Assembly: GCF_001412655.1 (NCBI RefSeq)
Contig: NZ_CP012996.1
Span: 2,418,001 to 2,482,000, forward strand
Direction of reading: 5' to 3'
DNA from: Pedobacter sp. PACM 27299
GTDB lineage: Bacteria; Bacteroidota; Bacteroidia; Sphingobacteriales; Sphingobacteriaceae
Length of the DNA: 64,000 nt
The translations under genes were made by a program, and so were the position numbers. How positions within the stretch are numbered: the stretch's first letter is position 1; every line of letters starts with the position of its first letter. This document shows, piece by piece, positions 35,351-45,500 of this stretch. Under the pieces are notes generated by a model. The model saw only the letters and a program-made list of their open reading frames with translations. It searched no databases and was not told the origin of the DNA.

Positions 35351-36517
35351 ATGATTATAATCTTCTGGATCAGCATTTTTTTGATCGTATATACATTTGT
35401 TGGATATGGCTTTGTGCTCTACTTTCTGCTGAAGTTGAAAAACTTGTTTGTAAAACCCTTTTCTTTTAAAGCTAATGTGGAACTGCCAACAGTCAGCCTG
35501 TTGGTTGCTGCTTATAATGAAGAAGAACTGATCGGGGAGAAAATCAAAAATACCCTCGCATTAAACTATCCTAAAGATAAAATACAGTTTATTTTTACGA
35601 CGGACGGCTCTTCAGACAGTACCCCTGATCAGGTTCGCCAGTATCCGGAAGTTACCTTGCTGCACATTGATGCAAGGGAAGGAAAAATGGCAGCCATCAA
35701 AAGAGCAATTCCATTTATCAAAGGAGAAATTGCTGTGTTTACAGATGCCAATACTTTTCTGAACAAGGACGCTATTCTGGAATTGGTAAAACACTACCAG
35801 AATCCAAAAGTAGGGGCGGTAGCCGGAGAAAAAAGAATCCTCGTACCGGAAACGGCTGATGCCAGTTCTGCCGGAGAAGGTTTTTACTGGAAGTATGAGT
35901 CCTTATTGAAAAAATGGGATTATGCCCTGTATTCTGGAGTAGGTGCGGCAGGAGAGCTGTTTAGCATTCGTACTGCATTGTACCAGCCTGTAGAATCAGA
36001 TACTATTATCGACGACCACATGATCGCCATGCGCATTGCCGAGAAGGGATACATCATTGCCTATGAACCCAATGCCTACGCCTTGGAAACCGCTTCTGCA
36101 GATGTAAAAGAGGAATTAAAACGCAAAATAAGAATTGCTGCGGGTGGCATGCAATCCATCTTAAGACTGAAAAAATCGGCAAACCCTTTTCATAATCCGA
36201 TCTTTACTTTTCAATATTTGAGCCATAGGGTGTTGAGGTGGACCATCACTCCATTTCTCCTGATCCTGGCTTTTGTCTTAAATGGAATAATTGCAGTACA
36301 AACTAATGAGTTATTTTATCAGGTGTTATTTGGCCTCCAGGTACTTTTCTACCTTTTAAGCCTCATCGGACTCTATTTTGAAAATAGAAATATCAGAATC
36401 AAAGCCTTATTTATTCCTTATTATTTCTGTGTGATGAATTACGCTGTGATTGCAGGGATCATCAGGTATTTTAAAAAGAACCAAAGTGCAGCCTGGGAAA
36501 AGTCAAAACGGAAATAA
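35351..36517 (+). CDS. Membrane GT2 glycosyltransferase, processive type
   Basis: A 388-residue protein with an N-terminal span (about 2-28), a GT-A domain (LLVAAYNEEELI, TTDGSSDST, FTDANTFLN, TIIDDHMIAMRIAEKGY) and two or three C-terminal spans. The QxxRW position reads RKIRIAAGG, so the motif is not canonical. This layout is shared with poly-GlcNAc and related synthases. It acts at the inner membrane. It follows the GT2 gene at 34434 by 5 bp and faces the phosphopantetheinyl transferase gene. Confidence 0.8.
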   Translation: MIIIFWISIFLIVYTFVGYGFVLYFLLKLKNLFVKPFSFKANVELPTVSLLVAAYNEEELIGEKIKNTLALNYPKDKIQFIFTTDGSSDSTPDQVRQYPEVTLLHIDAREGKMAAIKRAIPFIKGEIAVFTDANTFLNKDAILELVKHYQNPKVGAVAGEKRILVPETADASSAGEGFYWKYESLLKKWDYALYSGVGAAGELFSIRTALYQPVESDTIIDDHMIAMRIAEKGYIIAYEPNAYALETASADVKEELKRKIRIAAGGMQSILRLKKSANPFHNPIFTFQYLSHRVLRWTITPFLLILAFVLNGIIAVQTNELFYQVLFGLQVLFYLLSLIGLYFENRNIRIKALFIPYYFCVMNYAVIAGIIRYFKKNQSAAWEKSKRK

Positions 36518-36522
36518 TCATC

Positions 36523-36604
36523 AAAGAAAGTAGTCGTTAAAGGAAGTAGTTACCAAAGGATTAAGTGTCAAAGGAAAAGGATTGTCTAAAAGAAAAGCTA
36601 ATCA
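36523..36604. repeat. Degenerate purine-rich tandem repeat, ~16-bp period
   Basis: Between convergent stops, units starting AAAGAAAGTAGTCGTT (36523), AAAGGAAGTAGTTACC (36539), AAAGGATTAAGTGTC (36555), AAAGGAAAAGG (36570) and AAAAGAAAAGC (36588) follow each other. The first two differ at four positions; the later ones drift. Confidence 0.5.
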
Positions 36605-37330
36605 TTAAAAGAAACCAAGCCCATTACTCAAATTCCAGAACTTAACCTGCTGATGATGATCTATCGGAATGGCAGTACTTAGTAAATGGGTTTCTGTGGC
36701 AAAAAAGCTGTCTACCTTATAATCAACACCATTTCTTAAAACGGAAGTACTTCGTGTAGGTACTTCCTGAAGCTGTTCTACAATCCCTTCGCCTGTGGCT
36801 TTTACGATGGCCTCTTTCCGGGTCCAGAGCAGGTAAAAGGTTAGGATCGGCAATGCCGAGCTGTTTACCATAGCTTGTTCTTCTGTACTAAAACAAAGAT
36901 CTGTTACTTCTTTATATTGAAAATATGGATCTACATACTCGATGTCAACACCGAGAGCAGTTTCACTGAATGCGATCGTAATTAAATCTTTGGAGTGGCT
37001 CACATTAAAAAATAACCCATCAACTCCAGGCTTTTTATGCTCCTTCAAATGAAAAACAATTGCGGTTGCAGGAATACCCATAAAATGGGCCAGCAGCTTC
37101 CTTAAAAAGTATTTGCGGACCGTATAATTTTCCCTGCTTTGCTGATGAAGAAATCTGGCTGCTTTAGCCAGTTCCTCTGTAGATAATAACTCCTTTGGGT
37201 CAATCTTTTTAAAATATTCACTCGCCTTAATTTTAAAAATATGTACACCATCTTTGATAGACAGCAGTTGTCCATCATAAGGAAGCCATTCAATCGGCCC
37301 CTTCAGCAAGTAATCAATGCTTGGTTCCAT
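36605..37330 (-). CDS. Sfp-type 4'-phosphopantetheinyl transferase
   Basis: A 241-residue enzyme. FNVSHSKD and GVDIEYV (about 125-131) bind magnesium and CoA, and LLWTRKEAIVKATGEG (about 168-183) is the WxxKEA motif of the Sfp branch. It transfers 4'-phosphopantetheine from CoA to the carrier-protein serines. Its start overlaps the stop of the NRPS gene by one base (TAATG), so it is co-translated and is presumably the activator of the three carrier domains encoded just upstream. Confidence 0.93.
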   Translation of the reverse strand: MEPSIDYLLKGPIEWLPYDGQLLSIKDGVHIFKIKASEYFKKIDPKELLSTEELAKAARFLHQQSRENYTVRKYFLRKLLAHFMGIPATAIVFHLKEHKKPGVDGLFFNVSHSKDLITIAFSETALGVDIEYVDPYFQYKEVTDLCFSTEEQAMVNSSALPILTFYLLWTRKEAIVKATGEGIVEQLQEVPTRSTSVLRNGVDYKVDSFFATETHLLSTAIPIDHHQQVKFWNLSNGLGFF

Positions 37331-40300
37331 TATATTTTATTTAATGCATCCTGTAAAATTCTGGCAAACTCTTCATTATTTGGAGGGTATAAAAACGTCT
37401 CATGGTCACCAGGAACATCATGACGTTCTATGCCTTTATTGGCATATTTAGCCCAGCCAAGAGAATGATTGTCATCCAGATAATACAACCTTTTCTTTAC
37501 GGTAAACAGACTGATTTTTACATTTTCGGTGACCATCGTATAATGGTTATGGGCCTGATCATAATTGCTGTAAATCTCCTTTTCATAAGGACTGAAATGC
37601 AAGGTATAATCTTCACCTAATGGTACTTTCGTGTCGCTCATCCTGCGCTTGATCATTTGTAACTGATAACGCAGTGTTTCTCCCGGATGACGGAACAAGG
37701 AACCGATGATAAACGGAATTTTATAAAATTGTCTCTTAATTTTGTTCCATAATTTAACAGATTTAGGAACCGAACTGCCTACATCTCCAGCATAAGTATC
37801 AAGAATCCCTAAGAATTTCACCTCTTTACCCATTTTTGTCAGCTGTTTGGCCATCTCATACACGATAAAACCACCTAAAGAATAACCGGATAAATAGTAA
37901 GGCCCTGTTGGGTGTACCTTTATGACTTCCGAAACATACACTGCTGCAATCTCCTCAATACTATTATAAAGTGGGGTTTCCCGATTTAAACCCAAGGCCT
38001 GCAAGCCATAAAGCGGCTGGTCTTCATCCAGGTATTTGCTCATCGATTGGAACACCAGTACATTTAATCCACCACCATGAACCATAAACAATGGATTTTT
38101 ACTTCCTGAAGTTTTAATGGGTACCAGGGCATCCCATTGTGCTTCCTGTTCATCTGAATTCAGTTTTTTGGCCAGCTTTTGAATGTTTGCATTTTCAAAA
38201 AGAGTAGCTAATGGCAACCTCTTTCCTGTTTCCTTTTCAATTGCAGCCATTACCTTTACTGCAAGTAAAGAGTGACCGCCAAGCTCAAAGAAGTCAGCAG
38301 TAGTATCCATATATTCCAGGCCAAGCACCGCCGACCAGATATCGAAAATCAGCTGCTCATTCTTATTCTGAGGCAGCTCCCTCGTTTGCCATTGGTTTTC
38401 TGACTTTGGCTGAGGCTTAGGAAGTGCTTTCTTGTCAATCTTATGATTAGGTGTAAGTGGGAACGATTTCAAAGCAATGAAATCATTCGGAACCATATAA
38501 TCCGGAAGATCACGCCCCAAAATTTCCTTCCATTCCGCGATCGTTTTTTTAGAAAGGAAAAGCTCATTTGTAGAGATTGGAGTCTTCGCGAAGTCTGAAG
38601 GCTGAGCATTCTGGAAATGTCCTGCCATTGGGTTTTCAGGGATCAGTAGAGAATTTTCCTCCTTCATAAACAATACGTCATAACGGCCATCGGTGCCATC
38701 GGAACTCCAGCGGATATGGGTATGGTAACCCATCCTGGATCCCAAATCCCAAAATTCATCAGGATAAACACCTTGCTCAACTTCTGCTAACTGCTGCTTT
38801 ATCTCGCCAACTAAGGCTGTTGCCGGGGCAGATTTCATCCATTCAAATAGGACATAATCCTTCGCTGTCCGTGCATTGAATACTCCGTTTATTGCAATTG
38901 AAGCTGCGCTTTCTTTTTCAAGTAAGGCCGTTAGCGCAGTTATGTCTTTCAGCTCTTCCCAAGGCTTTATTAAGGTAGGAGCTAGAGTTTTATGATCAGA
39001 ATTCACATAAATCCATACATCATAATGGTATTTAGTGGTCTCATTTAAAGATGAGCCCCTTCTTAATTGTACATCTACACCAGAAATCTCTGGCATTATT
39101 TTCGGCAATAAATAGAAAAATGCAGGGTCTGCCACAAACTCATCCTCGATTCTTACCCGGTTGCTCACCACTTCCTGAAAATCAGGCATCGAAGTACTGT
39201 CTTTTGCATTGGCCAGATAATCCATCGCATGATACATCGTAAGGCTGTTTTTGCCTTGCATATCCCCAATAAATAGACAGCCGCCCTTTTTTAAGCGCTG
39301 TACAGCAGAACCGATCACTTTGAGGAAGTAATTCGCATCTGGAAAATATTGAGCCACACTGTGGATCAGAATTAAGTCGAAGGAGGCACCATTCATCCCA
39401 CTAAAATCATCCGCTGCATGAGCGCTTGTAGTCACATGAGCCCATTTTTCAGGATGTGCATCCAGTTTTTGCTGTAGTTTTCCAATCGCTGTTTCCGCAT
39501 AATCCGTGGCCAGATACGAAGCTGCAAAAGGTGCGAGTTCAAACATCAGCTGACCACCGCCACTTCCAATCTCTAAAATGTCCTTTGCTTTTAATGCCTT
39601 AATTCTTTGCGCTGAAACCTCCAGCCATTCCGCTGCCTGCGCTACCAGGCTATCACTATTCTTCCATTGTTCCAGTAAAATACCATCAATCTTTTGTTCT
39701 GATTCCGCTTTTCCTGCTGATGATTGTGCGGCCATATCGTAAATGGTGTCCCATCGGTCTTTCCAGGAAGGCGTGGTATTTTTGGATTCCGAATCTTCCG
39801 GAACCACATAAGCAACCAGTCGGGGTTCAGCCAATTGATCCGCTCTGGCCAATACGACAGCTTGTTTAACATCTTTCAGCTCGCTTAAGCAATTTTCAAT
39901 TTCCCCGAGCTCTATCCGATGACCACGGATTTTTACCTGTTGATCAGACCTGCCCAGGCAGATAATTTCCCCATCCTCAGTAAACTTCCCTAGATCGCCA
40001 GTTTTATAAAGTCTGCTGCCAGCCTTTCCACTAAAAGTATCCGTAATAAATTTTTCGGCGGTCAGCTCCGGTTGATTCAAATAGCCAGCGGCCAATCCCG
40101 CACCACCAATTAAGATTTCTCCGATATTTCCCGGAGGAACCAATTGTCCGCTTTCATTTACCAGGTAGATACTGGTGTTTTGTATCGGCCTGCCAATAGT
40201 GATGAGTTCATCATCATTTTTAATCTCTTTTACAGTCGACCAGATCGTCGTTTCCGTAGGCCCATACATATTCCATAAGGACGAACAGCGCAATAGCAAT

Positions 40301-42558
40301 GCGTTGGCCAGATCCTTAGGCAGCCCTTCTCCACCACACAATACCTTTAAATTAATCGGACTTGTCCAACCTGATTCTATGATCATCCTCCAGGTAGAAG
40401 GAGTGGCCTGCATGATCGTAACCTGATGCGCTCGAATCAGGTCTAGCAATAAACGTCCGTCTCTGGCACTTTCTGTATCACATAAAACCAATTCTGCACC
40501 CGTAATCAGCGGCAAGTACAATTCCAGGCCTGCAATGTCAAAAGAAATTGTGGTGATGGCCAGTAAACGATCCGAAGGACTAATTCCTGGAAGGGATTGC
40601 ATGCTGAGCAGGAAATTAACGAGATTAGCATGCATGATTTTTACCCCCTTAGGTTTTCCTGTGGAGCCAGACGTATATAATATATAGGCCAGATCGGTAC
40701 CGGTAAGCGGAACTGTCCAGCTTTTAGCCGGACAATGCGCTAAGGAAGGCCAAAGATCTTCTATGACTAATTCTTTCGCTTCAGACTTATATTTACCTTG
40801 ATGCGCCTTGGAAACCAATAGCATTTTTGCCTTGGAGTCCTCCAGCATATACACAATCCGATCATGGGGGAAATCCGGATCCAATGGCAGATATACTCCG
40901 CCAACCTTAAGGATCGCCAATAAACCAACCACCATCTCTATAGAACGGTCACTGGCAATCGCAATAATATCGCCGGTTTTGATCCCCTTATCCTGTAAAT
41001 GGGAAGCAAACTGATGGACCTTCTCTATCAGTTCCAGATAGGTCAATTGCTCCTTTTTAAAAGTAACTGCTTTTTGATCAGGGAATTTTAAAGCGGCCGC
41101 TTCCACCAATTCAAGTAAATTCGCATGACTGTCGAAATCAACATCTGTTTGGTTCCATTGCTGCAGTTGAGCTAGCCATTGCTCCGAATTGGCCAGGCTA
41201 TGTGCCTGTATGGTCTTGGTAGGTTCTTCAACGAAGTCTTTCAGCAGTTTTTCAAAATCCCTGGCCATCTGCTCCATGGTAGCTGCGGTAAAAAGCTGGG
41301 TATTATAGGTCCACTCTAAAGTAAGTCCATGTTTAGAGCTGGTCGCATTCAGAAATAGCTCAAATGTCTCATAAGCTCTGGGATTAGAAATCAGCTCATA
41401 ACTCAATTGATCAAAGGACACCGAATTGTCCATGCCCATGTCAATATTGAAAACTACTGGAACCAGAGGAACCCTTGAAGGATCTCTTTTTATGTTCAGT
41501 GCTTTTACCAACTGCCCAAAAGTGAACTTCTGATGGTCATAAGCATCAAAGAAAGCTTTTTTTCTATTCTTTAAATAAGTGCCGAATGATACATCCGGAT
41601 CGATCTTAGTTTTTAAAGGAAGCAGGTTCACACAATGGCCAACCAATCCGAATTTCTCTGTTGCCGCTTGTCCGGCAGCAGGAAGCCCGACTACCAGTTC
41701 CTGTTGATGAGTTTGCAGGTATAAGAATACTTCAAAGGCACTCAGCAGAGTGTTTACCAAACTGGCTCCTGATGATGCACCCATCTTTTTCAACTGTGCC
41801 ACCATTTCGTTAGCAAGATGCAGGTCAAACCGTGATGCTTTATAGGTTCGGAGTGCCGGCCTTGGGAAATCCGTAGGCAGATCCAATACCGGGACATGGT
41901 CACGATACAGATCCAGCCAGTAATTCAAAGTTTCCTGGTATTCCGGACTTTGCTCAAAAGCCATCATTTTAGCTGCATAATCGCTGATTTGGGGGGCAGG
42001 ATAAAGAGCCAGGGTTTTACCCTGAACTTTAGCATTGTAAATTTTACTCAGGTCTTCCAGAAACACTCCGGTAGACCAGCCATCGCTAATAATATGGTGT
42101 TTAACAATCGTAAAAAAATGATGGGTGTCGCTAAGTTTATGTACAAACAATCGCAGCAAAGGGCCTTCCTGTAAGTCGAAAATTCGCTGCATTTCCAATT
42201 CCACAAAGACATTCAGTACCGCCTTTTGATCACTTTCTTGAGTAAGGTCAAGGACTGTCAGCGCAATTGGCAATGTTTTATAGATGATCAGCGTTTCTCC
42301 ATTCGGACTCACAGTAGCACGTAAGGCCTCATGTCTATCGACTACTTCTTGTAATGCAGCAGTAAAATGATCCAGTTGAAACGTACCCTCAAGATTCAAA
42401 GAAACAGATTCATTGTAAGCCAGATTGGCTGCTGCTTCCCCAATCATGCAGGAAAGCCAGATTTCTTTCTGTGGCTCATTGGTGAACACAATCTTTTCAA
42501 TCTCCTTCTTTTCTTCAAAGGGGTCAAAATCAACTGGTATAAAAGTATATAAAGACAT
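37330..42558 (-). CDS. Nonribosomal peptide synthetase, C-A(MT)-PCP-TE
   Basis: 1742 residues. Condensation domain (about 30-450) with active-site HHIISDGWS (154-162). Adenylation domain (about 470-1380) with YTSGSTGKPKG near 626, YGPTETTIW, YKTGDLG and a final LTPNHKIDKKAL. A SAM-dependent methyltransferase (about 940-1190, glycine loop LEIGSGGGQL near 998) is inserted between adenylation motifs A8 and A9, the usual place for N-methylation domains. PCP with LGGHSLL (Ser about 1430). Thioesterase with GYSLGG (about 1559) and GDHETFL (about 1722). By eye the substrate code is DILQLGMIW(K), very near the glycine code I recall. The likely action is condensation of the upstream acyl chain with N-methylglycine, then release. 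It starts 12 bp after the hybrid gene. Confidence 0.93.
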   Translation of the reverse strand: MSLYTFIPVDFDPFEEKKEIEKIVFTNEPQKEIWLSCMIGEAAANLAYNESVSLNLEGTFQLDHFTAALQEVVDRHEALRATVSPNGETLIIYKTLPIALTVLDLTQESDQKAVLNVFVELEMQRIFDLQEGPLLRLFVHKLSDTHHFFTIVKHHIISDGWSTGVFLEDLSKIYNAKVQGKTLALYPAPQISDYAAKMMAFEQSPEYQETLNYWLDLYRDHVPVLDLPTDFPRPALRTYKASRFDLHLANEMVAQLKKMGASSGASLVNTLLSAFEVFLYLQTHQQELVVGLPAAGQAATEKFGLVGHCVNLLPLKTKIDPDVSFGTYLKNRKKAFFDAYDHQKFTFGQLVKALNIKRDPSRVPLVPVVFNIDMGMDNSVSFDQLSYELISNPRAYETFELFLNATSSKHGLTLEWTYNTQLFTAATMEQMARDFEKLLKDFVEEPTKTIQAHSLANSEQWLAQLQQWNQTDVDFDSHANLLELVEAAALKFPDQKAVTFKKEQLTYLELIEKVHQFASHLQDKGIKTGDIIAIASDRSIEMVVGLLAILKVGGVYLPLDPDFPHDRIVYMLEDSKAKMLLVSKAHQGKYKSEAKELVIEDLWPSLAHCPAKSWTVPLTGTDLAYILYTSGSTGKPKGVKIMHANLVNFLLSMQSLPGISPSDRLLAITTISFDIAGLELYLPLITGAELVLCDTESARDGRLLLDLIRAHQVTIMQATPSTWRMIIESGWTSPINLKVLCGGEGLPKDLANALLLRCSSLWNMYGPTETTIWSTVKEIKNDDELITIGRPIQNTSIYLVNESGQLVPPGNIGEILIGGAGLAAGYLNQPELTAEKFITDTFSGKAGSRLYKTGDLGKFTEDGEIICLGRSDQQVKIRGHRIELGEIENCLSELKDVKQAVVLARADQLAEPRLVAYVVPEDSESKNTTPSWKDRWDTIYDMAAQSSAGKAESEQKIDGILLEQWKNSDSLVAQAAEWLEVSAQRIKALKAKDILEIGSGGGQLMFELAPFAASYLATDYAETAIGKLQQKLDAHPEKWAHVTTSAHAADDFSGMNGASFDLILIHSVAQYFPDANYFLKVIGSAVQRLKKGGCLFIGDMQGKNSLTMYHAMDYLANAKDSTSMPDFQEVVSNRVRIEDEFVADPAFFYLLPKIMPEISGVDVQLRRGSSLNETTKYHYDVWIYVNSDHKTLAPTLIKPWEELKDITALTALLEKESAASIAINGVFNARTAKDYVLFEWMKSAPATALVGEIKQQLAEVEQGVYPDEFWDLGSRMGYHTHIRWSSDGTDGRYDVLFMKEENSLLIPENPMAGHFQNAQPSDFAKTPISTNELFLSKKTIAEWKEILGRDLPDYMVPNDFIALKSFPLTPNHKIDKKALPKPQPKSENQWQTRELPQNKNEQLIFDIWSAVLGLEYMDTTADFFELGGHSLLAVKVMAAIEKETGKRLPLATLFENANIQKLAKKLNSDEQEAQWDALVPIKTSGSKNPLFMVHGGGLNVLVFQSMSKYLDEDQPLYGLQALGLNRETPLYNSIEEIAAVYVSEVIKVHPTGPYYLSGYSLGGFIVYEMAKQLTKMGKEVKFLGILDTYAGDVGSSVPKSVKLWNKIKRQFYKIPFIIGSLFRHPGETLRYQLQMIKRRMSDTKVPLGEDYTLHFSPYEKEIYSNYDQAHNHYTMVTENVKISLFTVKKRLYYLDDNHSLGWAKYANKGIERHDVPGDHETFLYPPNNEEFARILQDALNKI

Positions 42559-42570
42559 TAAATTTTTTGT

Positions 42571-45500
42571 TTAATTTACCTGAAGATATTTCCCTGGATT
42601 CTTTTCATCCTCAACAAACCAGGCTGGGTTACCTTCTTTATCTTTCCCCAATCTGGCATTCGGTACTGGCGGACTATTAAATATATCCATTTTTGCCGGT
42701 ATTTTTTCTGTTTCTGCAGGATGACTATACACCGGAATAAAACCAGCGTTTTTAAGCTCCATCAGACTTTCCTCGAAATTGTTAATGATCTTGTCAATGT
42801 CATCCTGACTATGAGCAGTGGTCAGGAAGCAAGAGAATCCTTCCAATATATGGATGCCTTTTAAACGCATTAGCGTAAAGAACAACTCCGTATAAGCATA
42901 GTCTTCTAAAAATTTAACCCGCCATAAAGAACCAAACTGCGCAATAAACATCGGAACATCCAGCTTCTTGATGATGGCGTTTAAAGTATCCGCAATGTAT
43001 TTTGTTTTATCATTTAAGCCCGACTGTAAGCCCGGACCTTGTTCTTTCATATAGGTTAATGAAGCTTTTGCTGTTGCTAATGCCAGTGGGTGACGTACAA
43101 AAGTGCCTGCAAAATAGGTAACGCCAATTTCAGGAACGGAGTCATTACCATATTGCCAGAAACCACCATCCAGTGCATCCATAAACTTCCTTTTTCCGGC
43201 AATAATGCCAATTGAAATTCCTGCTCCTGCTACTTTTCCATAAGTCCCCAGATCGGCCTTAATGTCAAATAGTCCTTGTGTACCGCGAGGGTGGAAACGG
43301 AAGCCGGAAATCACCTCATCAAAAATTAAGGCGGTCCCAGCTTCTTCAGTGAGGGTTCTCAGCGATTTCAAAAAGGCAATCGGCTGAAACTCCGGTCTGC
43401 GGCTCTGCACCGGTTCTACCAACACAGCAGCAAGCTCATGCGCACGCTCCTTGATAATTCTTAAGGATTCGTCCGTTCCATAATCCAGAATCAGCATATT
43501 TTGCACAGCTTCCGGCATAATACCCGGTGCCGCAGGAAAAGATTTCAATTTTTTACTGCCTCTCACAATCACTTCATCCACAATTCCATGGTAAGAGCCG
43601 GTAAAAGCAACAATTAAGGATCGGCCAGTTACGGTACGTGCAATTCGCATAGCTCCCAAAACTGCTTCCGAACCCGTATTACAAAGTGCAGAACGGTCGA
43701 AATCAGTAAATTCACAAATCAATTTACTCACTTCTCCGGCAAGCTCATGCTGAGGACCAATTTCATAACCCTTTTCAATCTGATCCAGTAGTGCATTTTT
43801 AATGACATCAGGCTGATAACCCAGCATATTTGAACCGAATCCATTGAGTGCATCGATGTACTCATTTCCATCCAGATCCCAGAATTTACTGCCTTTAGAT
43901 TTATTAATTACAATAGAATAAACTAGTTCTTTCGTTGCCGGTTTAAACCCGGAAACAACCCTTGGATCGGCCATGTGCGTCCTGTTTTCCTGGGTGTAAC
44001 GCTTGCTGGATGCTGTTTTTTCTGTATAACGGGCAGTCAGGTCGTTCAGATATGCCTGCTGTGCCTGGTTTAAGGCCGCCGATTGTTTCTCTATTTTCGG
44101 ACTGGCACCAAAAGGTTTTTTAATTTCTACCAACTCTTCCGGTGTTAAGTCCGGAGTTTTTCCATTTTTCAAGGTAACTGCATCTTGTGGGGGCACAGGA
44201 GGGGTCACCATCAGGGATACGCTGTTTTGCGGAATCGGAGTAGGGTTGCCTTGCAATAAAGCGACCTGTCTGGCCAATAACTGGATTTGCTGACTGATCA
44301 AATCGATCGCAGCAGCAGAATTTTGTGGGTGATATCCTGCATGGGTTCCATTTGAGGAGCTATCCCATGAATTTGCTGCTGGAGCTGTAGGAGGAGCAAA
44401 GCTAGCCAAGGATACAGTCGTAGAAGTTTCAGGAGGCAATTGCTGGTCAAGATAATTTGCCAGTAATTCCAGATTACTAAACTCTTCATTCAACTGACGA
44501 AAAGTAACTGGTACTTGGAAACTCTTCTTTAAAGCAATTGCAATCTGAGTTAATAGCAGGGAATCCAATCCCATTTCTATAAAGCTCATCTCCGCAGAAG
44601 CGTCCTGCATATCTATTCCTGAAGTGTTTTCCAGAATGTCTTTGATCTGACTAATTAAGGATTGCTTTCTCATTACTGCTGTAGTTTGTTGGTTTGATGA
44701 AATTTGGCTTTCTTCTACTGGACTAAAAGTAAAAGGAGCATTAAAATTTGTTGAAAGGGGGGCTTCGACCCAGTATTTTGTTTTATTAAAGGCGTAGGTA
44801 GGCAGGTCAACTAGCCTGATGCGTTTTTCTTCTTTATAAAAGGCAGTCCAATCCGCTTGGTATCCATTTAGCCAAAGCTGTCCAAATGCCTTTAACAAGC
44901 TATGGTAAGCGGATTCCTGGTCTTTTGGCATTTCCAGTGAACTGATGATCAGGTTATTTTTTCCTTGGGGCTGCTGACGTAAAAATGTGGCGGTGGCGTT
45001 GCCTGGTCCCATTTCAATAAATGCTTTTCCAGTGTTTTCTGCCAGCAACTCAGCCGCAGCATCGTCAAATAAGACGGTCGAACGAAGATGGTTAGCCCAA
45101 TAGGTAGGATCAGTAGCCTCCTGATCTGTCATTTTTCTCCCTTTTACAGTAGAATAAATCGGTATTAGCGGAGCATTGAACTTCAACTGTAGCAGCTCTT
45201 TTGTGAAAGGTTCGAGCACAGGATCCATCATATAAGAATGGAAAGCATGACTGGTATGCAATAACCTGTTGGCGATTTCTTTTTCATTTAATAAGGCACT
45301 AAATGCGGCAATGGCATCATCCGGCCCTGCCAATACACAAAGGTCTGGGGAATTAATGGCTGCAATAGCAATTTCTGTTGGAAGCAAGGGCCTTAATGTC
45401 TCTGCTTTTTCACGTACCGAAAGCATACTTCCACCAGGAAGTTCACTCATGAGCTGTCCACGCGTAGCGATGATATTTAAAGCGTCGGGCAAACTGAGGA

